This document shows, one piece after another, positions 1-5,640 of a stretch of 24,238 nucleotides of DNA. Source of the DNA: a virus; IMG/VR virus record IMGVR_UViG_3300038566_000114, positions 1 through 24,238 of that record, one strand, 5' to 3'. The first letter of the stretch is position 1. Each line of letters opens with the position of its first letter. The translations under genes and the position numbers were made by a program. Below the pieces are notes generated by a model that was not told the origin of the DNA, ran no database searches, and saw nothing but the letters and a program-made list of their open reading frames with translations.

Positions 1-201
1 GGGTGGGACTATGGTAAATAGGGCTAGACCCCCAGTTATAGGGGTTGCCCTTGGCAAGACCAGCAGATTGTCAAAGACGACTGCGGGGTTCCCCTGTAGA
101 GCCAAATATAGGCTGTATGAGCGATTCTATTCCTCGGAGGACTCAGAGTACCTGTGAACCTCTAGCGTGGCTAAATGCCGCAAGATTTTGAACCTCAGAG
201 G
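1..201. other. Gene-free stretch with short inverted repeats
   Basis: No ATG occurs on the minus strand here (no CAT on the plus strand), and no convincing gene is seen on either strand. The stretch follows the zinc-finger gene in the direction of transcription. It holds several short inverted repeats: CCCC/GGGG around 30-44, TTGCC/GGCAA at 45-57, GGGG/CCCC around 85-94, and ACCTC/GAGGT around 192-202. A leader, a terminator region or part of a genome-end repeat are all possible; none can be shown from this sequence. Confidence 0.45.
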
Positions 202-519
202 TCAACAAGGAACTCTTCGTGTGACATCTGTACGCTTGGGGTTCAACTTCAGCATTTTACAGATTCGACACACATATCCTGATCCATGTACTGCGACATC
301 ATCTACACAACCACAACCCGAACATTGAGTAGGGGCATGTGCTCTACCCTCATAGTCCCACTGGCAGACAGGAGAACAGTACACATGCTTAGGATGGTAC
401 TGGGTAAACTCCACCCCACACTGTTTACAGTCACAGGTTAGCCCCTGCTTATGGTGGGGCTTACGGGGGTTCGGGATGGCTCCCTGCTTGTTAGTGATCT
501 TCTTCTCTTTCTTAGCCAT
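202..519 (-). CDS. Small zinc-finger protein, probable first early gene
   Basis: A 105-aa protein with a basic N-terminus (MAKKEKKITNKQ) and two four-cysteine clusters: C31xxC34 with C48xxxC52, and C66xxC69 with C84xxC87. Both look like zinc ribbons or knuckles, so nucleic-acid or protein binding is likely. The family is not recognised. The start at 519 is chosen because AGAAAGGAAG lies just upstream; an in-frame ATG at 558 sits inside a 5' hairpin only about 9 nt from the expected transcription start and has no Shine-Dalgarno sequence. The gene lies directly downstream of a perfect sigma-70 promoter (574-602), so it should be transcribed by host polymerase immediately after infection. A role in host takeover is inferred from position only. 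Confidence 0.75.
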   Translation of the reverse strand: MAKKEKKITNKQGAIPNPRKPHHKQGLTCDCKQCGVEFTQYHPKHVYCSPVCQWDYEGRAHAPTQCSGCGCVDDVAVHGSGYVCRICKMLKLNPKRTDVTRRVPC

Positions 520-552
520 TGTCTTCCTTTCTGTTCTGGGTTGATTTTTCAC

Positions 553-565
553 CGGCATTTAGCCG
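553..565 (-). promoter_or_regulatory. Predicted 5' stem-loop of the early transcript
   Basis: The minus strand reads CGGCTAAATGCCG, a 4-bp GC stem with loop TAAAT, starting about 2 nt after the expected transcription start. Stem-loops at the very 5' end of phage mRNAs can protect against decay. A 12-nt inverted copy (CGGCATTTAGCC on the minus strand) occurs at 169-180, beyond the gene's stop codon. Confidence 0.4.
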
Positions 566-573
566 TCCTAGAC

Positions 574-602
574 ATTATACCATACCCAGAGACCATTGTC
601 AA
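574..602 (-). promoter_or_regulatory. Perfect sigma-70 promoter with extended -10
   Basis: Read on the minus strand, TTGACA (597-602) is followed by a 17-nt spacer and TATAAT (574-579). TGG immediately before TATAAT gives the extended -10 form TGnTATAAT. Both hexamers match the consensus exactly and the spacing is optimal. Transcription should begin near 567 and run leftward into the zinc-finger gene. This resembles the host-polymerase early promoters of T7-like phages. Confidence 0.9.
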
Positions 603-607
603 CTCCC

Positions 608-646
608 AAAGCCTAAATCCCCTAAGATTTAGCGTCTGAAGGCTTT
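608..646 (-). other. Stem-loop overlapping the terminase stop codon
   Basis: In the minus-strand transcript AAAGCC pairs with GGCTTT and, inside it, TAAATC pairs with GATTTA around loop TTAGGG, with a 9-nt bulge on the 5' side. The terminase large-subunit stop TAA is the first half of the inner stem, and the -35 box of the early promoter starts 5 nt beyond the structure. There is no U-run after it, so it is not a classical intrinsic terminator, though it could separate late from early transcription. Confidence 0.35.
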
Positions 647-2299
647 GGATCTGGTACGGCTGATAAAGGTGTGGGTCTTCTTAGCAGGAGTCTGACCTGT
701 AGTCTTCATAAACTCCTCTACTGTAGCCATGAACTCTTTCTGCTCATATTCCTCTACAGCCTGCTCTGTGTTCCTGAAGAGGGACCCCTGGAGGGCTTGT
801 ATAGCACCTGCTAACGCATCCACCTGGTCATCCTTCCGCAGACAGCCCCTCTCTCTGGTAATATGGGAGAGTTGGTACATGAGTTCTTTGTTGCGGGCCA
901 CACTCTGATCCACGATCATACGGTGGGCATTCATCACAGGCTCCAGAGTGTCGATAATCCGAGACTCCTTCTGCCCCTTTACAAGCTCACCATCTACAGA
1001 TATCTTGATGCCGAGGTGGGCAATGATGTTCGTAATCTGCTTGGCATACAGACCATCAGACCAGTTCTTCTCTACCACGATCCTCTTGATCCCACACTCC
1101 TGAGCATAGGATAACAGTTTCTTAATAGTAGCATCAGAATACCCACCGTCTAGACCACCTGCCCGCAATACATAGGCATTACCACCCAGGGTCTTGACGA
1201 TAGCATACCCTACCTGATCCCCACCATAGCCTGCTGGGTCAATCCACATCACCCCCTGCTCATACGGTATCCACTCTTTGGGATTCGTATAGTACATGGG
1301 GCGGTAGAACTGGTCAGCACCTATACCGGGGCTCTTGATCTCTCGTATGGGCTCTGTGGACCCCCAGACCACCCTAGGGGGGGCCTCATGGGTTCCAAGG
1401 TCCATGACGATAAGATCCTTGAGTTTCAGAGGGAACTTCTCAGAGTCAGCAGCAGAGGGGTCTAGCTGGAACTGAAGGGTAAACATGGACCTGCCCATGC
1501 GTGCTTCCCTTTTCGCCAGCTCCTCTGGGGGGAACCGTTCTGGGTATGTGGGGTCCCCCGGCTGGGCTCTCCCAGACTCCAGATTGTCTCGCACCCATCC
1601 AGGGATACCGAGCCCAGACATATCCTCCAGTGTCTCTGGATACTTGGCAGGGACACGGTACAGATCGTAGATCGCCTCTTCGATAAGCTCGAAGTACATA
1701 GACTCCATAGTCTGGGGAGTACCGATGATAAGAATCTTACAGTCATCACCATCGTTGATGATGCTCTCCAGGCCTCGAACACGCTCCCTGATCTTATCTC
1801 TCGCCTCTGGGGTCATGGAGTTCTCAGGGATCTCAATATCGTCGGTGATAATGGTATGGGCATGAGCACCAGTCATACCGGCATTCATACCGTAGGCAGC
1901 TACGGAGGGGTCCTTGGCAGCCTTATTCTTCCTATTGCCTACATCAAATCGTAACTCACCGTCAAGGTCGTTCTTATTAGGAGCCATATGGCTAAGAAGA
2001 GGCACAGACTTAATCATGGCCTTGGCTTGACGAACCAGATCCTTGGCTCTTTTTTCACTTGCAGAACAAACAAGGATTTTTCTCTCTGGATCTCGATAGA
2101 GTTCCCAACATATGTAAGCAGAGACAATGTTTGATTTCCCCATGTCTCGTTGGGCCATAGCCATCAACCGCTCTTCTGGTTGGGCAATGAAGTTAGCAAA
2201 CTCTACCTGACAAGGGTGGGCAGTCATCCCAATATAAGGAAAGATGATCTCCAGAAATACCGTAAAGTCCTCTGCCATTTCTGGGATGGTCACTGCCAT
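629..2299 (-). CDS. terL: Terminase large subunit (T7 gp19-like)
   Basis: DNA-packaging motor: ATPase plus nuclease that moves concatemeric phage DNA through the portal and cuts it. The protein has 556 aa, close to T7 gp19 (586 aa). A Walker A-like segment QRDMGKS lies at about residues 50-56 and a Walker B-like segment IITDDIE near 150-156. The C-terminal RNase H-like nuclease is marked by acidic residues in WIDPAGYGGD (around D354), VVEKNWSDG (E410) and DDQVDA (490-495). The ATG shares its A with the stop of the small-subunit gene (TAATG at 2297-2301), indicating translational coupling. It is the last gene of the late operon; a strong early promoter begins 27 bp after its stop codon. Confidence 0.96.
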   Translation of the reverse strand: MAVTIPEMAEDFTVFLEIIFPYIGMTAHPCQVEFANFIAQPEERLMAMAQRDMGKSNIVSAYICWELYRDPERKILVCSASEKRAKDLVRQAKAMIKSVPLLSHMAPNKNDLDGELRFDVGNRKNKAAKDPSVAAYGMNAGMTGAHAHTIITDDIEIPENSMTPEARDKIRERVRGLESIINDGDDCKILIIGTPQTMESMYFELIEEAIYDLYRVPAKYPETLEDMSGLGIPGWVRDNLESGRAQPGDPTYPERFPPEELAKREARMGRSMFTLQFQLDPSAADSEKFPLKLKDLIVMDLGTHEAPPRVVWGSTEPIREIKSPGIGADQFYRPMYYTNPKEWIPYEQGVMWIDPAGYGGDQVGYAIVKTLGGNAYVLRAGGLDGGYSDATIKKLLSYAQECGIKRIVVEKNWSDGLYAKQITNIIAHLGIKISVDGELVKGQKESRIIDTLEPVMNAHRMIVDQSVARNKELMYQLSHITRERGCLRKDDQVDALAGAIQALQGSLFRNTEQAVEEYEQKEFMATVEEFMKTTGQTPAKKTHTFISRTRSKAFRR

Positions 2300-2538
2300 T
2301 AGTTATCTTCTTTCTTCTTTGCTAGCTTCTTGGCCTGTCTCTGTGCATCCAGAAGCTCGGGACTCATGGTGGGACCCTCGGAGTCAATGATCCCAGTCTT
2401 ATCCATGAGCTTGACGATCTCAGCAAAGAGTCGTGCATCCAGCAAGGTCTGTGTATCGTTCGCATTCTTAAGGATATAGTAGCAGTGAATAAGAAACTCA
2501 TCCTGTACATCCGATATTCCGATTCTTTCCTCAGTCAT
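2299..2538 (-). CDS. terS: Terminase small subunit (T7 gp18-like)
   Basis: A 79-aa mostly helical acidic protein with a basic tail (KKLAKKKEDN). T7 gp18 has 89 aa. The small subunit recognises phage DNA and regulates the large subunit. The call rests on its size, its composition and its place immediately before, and overlapping, the large-subunit gene. GGGA upstream of the ATG lies in the 3' end of the preceding membrane-protein gene, which stops 2 nt before this start. No DNA-binding motif is visible by eye. Confidence 0.85.
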   Translation of the reverse strand: MTEERIGISDVQDEFLIHCYYILKNANDTQTLLDARLFAEIVKLMDKTGIIDSEGPTMSPELLDAQRQAKKLAKKKEDN

Positions 2539-2540
2539 AC

Positions 2541-2906
2541 TTATTTCCCTTCAAGAACATCAAGTTCTTTATTAAGTTCCATGACACGCTGCTTTAGGTA
2601 GGAGATTTCCTGTGTGTTTGACAACACGGTTTCTCTGGTTGCAATCAGATCCTTATTGGTTCCATCTATTGCATCCACAATCTTATCAAACCCCTTCTCA
2701 AGAGCGGAGGTCAGTTGTTTGTTGGAGTCAACCAATGAGTTAATGCGCTCACCGTTTATACTCTGCTGAGAGACAACTCTCTGCCATTCACCCCCTGGGC
2801 CAAATAACTCATTCTGTAGAGCAGAAGCACCACCAGCAGTAACAATCACTAGTCCAATAAGGGCTGCAATACCCTTATTTGTGTTTATATCTATAGAACC
2901 AGCCAT
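2541..2906 (-). CDS. Membrane-anchored coiled-coil protein, candidate lysis protein (i-spanin or holin)
   Basis: A 121-aa protein with one hydrophobic segment at residues about 12-30 (GIAALIGLVIVTAGGASAL) followed by a charged helical domain from about 45 to 121 with coiled-coil character (SYLKQRVMELNKELDVLEGK at the end). In T7 the corresponding interval between tail fibre and large terminase holds the holin 17.5 and the Rz-like spanin 18.5. A single N-terminal anchor with a periplasmic coiled coil would fit an inner-membrane spanin subunit; a one-segment holin is the alternative. It precedes the small terminase by 2 nt, and a candidate lipoprotein gene lies just upstream. Function is inferred from topology and position. 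Confidence 0.5.
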   Translation of the reverse strand: MAGSIDINTNKGIAALIGLVIVTAGGASALQNELFGPGGEWQRVVSQQSINGERINSLVDSNKQLTSALEKGFDKIVDAIDGTNKDLIATRETVLSNTQEISYLKQRVMELNKELDVLEGK

Positions 2907-2944
2907 ATATAATCCTTACTCAAGGGCACAGACAGGGATTGCTG

Positions 2945-3457
2945 TCAGGCATTCTTGATCTCCGTATCAGGGGTCTCTACTTTGACACTGCTGGCAATAA
3001 GGTCTTTAGCCCGCTCCTGCCCATAGTTGAAAGAGTCCATTTTCTCCTTAGCCAGCTTCTCCTTGGGCACATCGCCAGGGCGACGGAAGAAGAGACCAGC
3101 ACCAAACAGAGCAGCAGTGATCGCACCGCTGGCGGGGTTCAGCCCATAGGACGCAATAGCCTCCGGTGAGGTCAACTGTGAGAACACACCGACCCACTGG
3201 GCAGCCTTGTCCTCAGCCTCCTGGATGTTTGCAGCCCATGACTCCATAAACGCATTTTCTTGTCGTACATATGCGTTGTACTGTCGGATGCTCTGGTCCA
3301 ACTTGAGGTTTGATTCGATACCACGGGCCTCTGCACCCTTGGGAGGAGGGGCATCAATGATCTGACCCAGACATCCTGGGAGAACGGTGCCCACCATGAA
3401 GAGGGCAAAGATGGCAAGCCAGCCCTTAAGACTGACCTTACTGATAAGATTTTCCAT
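2945..3457 (-). CDS. Putative lipoprotein, candidate lysis-associated protein
   Basis: 170 aa. The N-terminus has Lys residues, a hydrophobic stretch (residues about 12-28, GWLAIFALFMVGTVLPG) and cysteine C29 in LPGC, a lipobox-like site although proline at -2 is not typical. A proline-containing linker (DAPPPKG) follows. The middle is helical and charged, and a second hydrophobic stretch lies near 111-124 (GAITAALFGAGLFF). Paired with the following membrane-anchored coiled-coil protein it could be the outer-membrane spanin partner, but it is long for that role and the second hydrophobic segment is unusual. The start at 3457 has AAGAAGGAG upstream. An ATG at 3486 in another frame gives an arginine-rich shadow frame and was discarded. 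Confidence 0.5.
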   Translation of the reverse strand: MENLISKVSLKGWLAIFALFMVGTVLPGCLGQIIDAPPPKGAEARGIESNLKLDQSIRQYNAYVRQENAFMESWAANIQEAEDKAAQWVGVFSQLTSPEAIASYGLNPASGAITAALFGAGLFFRRPGDVPKEKLAKEKMDSFNYGQERAKDLIASSVKVETPDTEIKNA

Positions 3458-3490
3458 ACGAAACTCCTTCTTGTGTTTTTAGACATGCTT

Positions 3491-3667
3491 TCATTGTTTA
3501 CTCTTGTTGTCTTCCTCGTACACAGGGGCTTGGTAGTCCCATATCTGTACGGTGAAGCCTGTGATTTGGATACCCTCTGTTGAGAACTTCGGTGGGAAAG
3601 CAGGCTTTCTTAGTGCTTGTCGCTGAGAAACCTTCTTTTCCTTACGCTTCTTTTTGTTCTTGGACAT
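3491..3667 (-). CDS. 58-aa basic small protein
   Basis: The minus strand from 3667 reads MSKNKKKRKEKKVSQRQALR at the N-terminus, then a neutral to acidic C-terminal half ending EEDNKSKQ and a TGA at 3491-3493. The first 20 residues are strongly basic, which suggests RNA, DNA or membrane contact. It begins 3 nt after the stop of the 35-aa gene and ends 33 nt before the lipoprotein start, so it fills a space that would otherwise be empty in a packed operon. Ribosome-binding sequence is weak, so translation may be coupled to the upstream gene. Family not recognised. Confidence 0.55.
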   Translation of the reverse strand: MSKNKKKRKEKKVSQRQALRKPAFPPKFSTEGIQITGFTVQIWDYQAPVYEEDNKSKQ

Positions 3668-3670
3668 AGG

Positions 3671-3778
3671 TTATGCCGGTAACTGTACAGGACCACCAAC
3701 AGGGGCGCCGCCAGAACCACCGCTAGGTCCTGTACCTCCAGCAGAGGAACTGATGACATATACTGAGTCTCTAATCAT
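3671..3778 (-). CDS. 35-aa glycine-rich microprotein
   Basis: A short frame that starts with the ATG in a TAATG overlap with the stop of the 128-aa gene, and ends with TAA at 3671-3673. The sequence starts MIRDSVYVISSSAGG and continues with repeated Gly/Pro/Ser (PSGGSGGAPVGGPVQLPA). The composition is flexible and linker-like. The TAATG junction, used at several other gene borders of this phage, is the main reason for calling it. It may be a tail-fibre accessory or may simply couple translation of the next gene; function is unknown. Confidence 0.5.
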   Translation of the reverse strand: MIRDSVYVISSSAGGTGPSGGSGGAPVGGPVQLPA

Positions 3779-4164
3779 TACAATACCTTACAGTGGAATG
3801 TGATCACCAGATAGTCAGTATTTGCACCAACACTATCCAGTGAGATTTCAAATGTGTCTCCAGCGGCAAACTGGTTCTCAGCAAGACCGACTGTTCCTGT
3901 CGTCTTTGTCACCTGACTGTCCACGGTTGCCAAGTTCCCATATTCAGATAGGGCCGTAGAGTTCTTCAGGACATCAAACTGGCTTGTGGCACTGCCGCTG
4001 GACACCTTATGGTTGTAGCTTACAGAGACAAGTTCAAACGGGTTCAAGATGTCGTTAGAGAGGGTGTAAACCTCACCAGCGGTGGGAGACCCAATCTCAC
4101 GGGTAAACTCGTATGTGACGATAACATCATCCATCATACTACTATCTACTTTAGTCTGTGACAT
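3778..4164 (-). CDS. Probable tail-fibre-associated structural protein
   Basis: A 128-aa protein rich in Thr, Ser, Val and Asp with alternating hydrophobic residues, so probably a beta-sandwich. The C-terminal half (FDVLKNSTAL, then FAAGDTFEISLDSVGANTDY) resembles small beta-rich proteins seen next to phage fibres and capsids. Its ATG overlaps the tail-fibre stop in a TAATG (4162-4166), so the two are probably made in a fixed ratio. A role as a fibre tip, adhesin or chaperone is inferred from position. No catalytic motif is visible. Confidence 0.6.
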   Translation of the reverse strand: MSQTKVDSSMMDDVIVTYEFTREIGSPTAGEVYTLSNDILNPFELVSVSYNHKVSSGSATSQFDVLKNSTALSEYGNLATVDSQVTKTTGTVGLAENQFAAGDTFEISLDSVGANTDYLVITFHCKVL

Positions 4165-5549
4165 TACAAATACTCCTGATAGGTAACACCGTTGATGGTA
4201 GCCCCGGCGCTTTTGGTGATAGTATAACCACCACCTGCTGGCACAAGGAAAGGCATGAGGTGTGTGCTTGTACCCGGTGCCCCAGGTCGGATGTTGCCAA
4301 CAGTGACAGAGCCTCCAGTAGGTGTGTTGACCGCAACAGAGGCGGTTTGTGAGTATGAATTCATGCCAATCTCAGCATAGTACATTCTTGCCTTGCTCCC
4401 TGAGTTTGTCCCGGTAGTAGAGTTTCCAGCACTTGTGACGCCGCCAACATTTACAGAACCAACAGCAGCTGAGATAGCGGCGTCCATCTGTGACTTGTTC
4501 ACAGCATCCGAAGAGGATGATCCAGCAGTAAGATTGGTGATCTTGTTGCTGTTCATACTCACATTTGCGGTAGGAACAGCAAAATCACTCAGTTTGTACG
4601 CCTTGACCACAGTAGAAAGATCGGAGATGTCAGAGGCTACAGCCACCCGTAGTGCGTAGGCACCAGCAGCATCAATAACAAGGAATCTCTTTGCAACCCC
4701 AGTCCCGAAGTTGATAGCATCCAGGCTTAGGGTATCATCTGCAATAGCAGACCCATCTACAATCTCAGCATTCAGGATAGAACGCACAACACCAGAGATG
4801 GTGAAGCAGTAGATAGGGACAGCATCGGGGGGTGCCGTGGTGAATGTGACAATGGGGTTAGCCGTATCGCCAGCAGACACTGCAAAGTCTGTGCCCGGCT
4901 TCTGGATAATACCGCCTACAAAGGTGATAATCTCCTCATCGTCTACGAAACCAACACCGGCCCCAGTCAGGGTAAAGGCAGTCTCTACACCGTCTCCAGT
5001 GAACCCAAAGAACCCAACATTGTCAATGGTGGATGTCTCTGCACCCTCTACAGCAGAAAGGAGCTGGCGTAGGTTCACCGCATCTGTGCTTGCTATGCCG
5101 TCTGCCAGATTGCAGATACGCTTATCCTGGGCATCAAAGCAATCATTCACAAGGTCCAGTGTGACGCTGTTCTGGCTCTGGGCCAACTCTTCTTGGATAA
5201 GGAATAGAAGCTGCTTGTTGTTCGCATCTAGATCATCAGAGTCCAGAGCGTTGTTATTCTCAAAGTCTACATACGCCCCGTCATTCTTGGTTGTCCTCTC
5301 AATGACAAGGACATCCCCTACAGCAAGGGCCGCTGCGGTGTCCCCTACAAGCGTGATCTCTTCCGCACCCTCATCTACAGTAAAGTCTGTAGTAAGAGTA
5401 AGGGTGGTTGTGTTGAGAACAATAGTAAGTTGCTCTGCATGGGTAATGTTGAGTGCTGCGATGAGGTCGATAGACCCATACGCAAATGTGGGAGTAGCTA
5501 CGGTGCCACTCGTCAATACATATCGTAGATAAGTCGTTGGTAGAGCCAT
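4164..5549 (-). CDS. Tail fibre protein (T7 gp17-like N-terminus)
   Basis: 461 aa. The first 130 or so residues match the T7 gp17 attachment domain in layout: an early beta region (TIVLNTTTLTLTTDF), then VLVIERTTKNDGAYVDFENN and ALDSDDLDANNKQLLFLIQE, equivalent to the VDF...YDLN...E segment of gp17, which docks the fibre to the tail. The rest is Ser/Thr/Gly-rich, with a likely helical coiled-coil stretch around SKQMDAAISAAVGS-like sequence and a beta-rich, Gly-rich C-terminus that probably contacts the host receptor. It is shorter than T7 gp17 (553 aa). AGGAGG precedes the ATG. A strong stem-loop lies upstream (5578-5605). Confidence 0.87.
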   Translation of the reverse strand: MALPTTYLRYVLTSGTVATPTFAYGSIDLIAALNITHAEQLTIVLNTTTLTLTTDFTVDEGAEEITLVGDTAAALAVGDVLVIERTTKNDGAYVDFENNNALDSDDLDANNKQLLFLIQEELAQSQNSVTLDLVNDCFDAQDKRICNLADGIASTDAVNLRQLLSAVEGAETSTIDNVGFFGFTGDGVETAFTLTGAGVGFVDDEEIITFVGGIIQKPGTDFAVSAGDTANPIVTFTTAPPDAVPIYCFTISGVVRSILNAEIVDGSAIADDTLSLDAINFGTGVAKRFLVIDAAGAYALRVAVASDISDLSTVVKAYKLSDFAVPTANVSMNSNKITNLTAGSSSSDAVNKSQMDAAISAAVGSVNVGGVTSAGNSTTGTNSGSKARMYYAEIGMNSYSQTASVAVNTPTGGSVTVGNIRPGAPGTSTHLMPFLVPAGGGYTITKSAGATINGVTYQEYL

Positions 5550-5569
5550 CTGGCCTCCTATGTGTTACT

Positions 5570-5605
5570 CTTAAATACTTACCCCAGAGTTTCCCCTAGG
5601 GTAAG
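5570..5605 (-). terminator. 12-bp GAAA-tetraloop stem-loop before the tail fibre
   Basis: In the minus-strand transcript CTTACCCTAGGG pairs with CTCTGGGGTAAG around loop GAAA: 12 pairs, two of them G-U. The wobble pairs would be A-C mismatches on the other strand, so the structure fits minus-strand RNA. The following TATTTAA is a poor U-run, so partial termination, RNA processing or protection of the tail-fibre message are all possible. It sits between the gp16-like gene and the tail fibre. Confidence 0.6.
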
Positions 5606-5640
5606 GCTGTGTGTTTATTTCTCGGATAAGAAGTAGCGAA

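Noticed and set aside
43-74. Second sigma-70 promoter with a perfect TTGACA at 69-74 on the minus strand
   Set aside because: The position 17 nt downstream reads AGGGCA, and the nearest TATAAC lies 28 nt away, too far for a promoter.
1462-1782. 106-aa minus-strand frame inside the large terminase
   Set aside because: Out of frame with a gene whose motifs are intact on both sides; no sign of independent translation.
3172-3486. 104-aa frame starting MSKNTRRSF on the minus strand
   Set aside because: Overlaps the lipoprotein candidate in another frame; Ser/Arg-rich and without its own ribosome site. The 3457 start has a clear AAGGAG.
4837-5532. 231-aa open frame on the plus strand
   Set aside because: It lies fully antisense to the tail fibre gene, is Ser/Arg/Val-rich as shadow frames are, and has no ribosome-binding site or neighbours on that strand.
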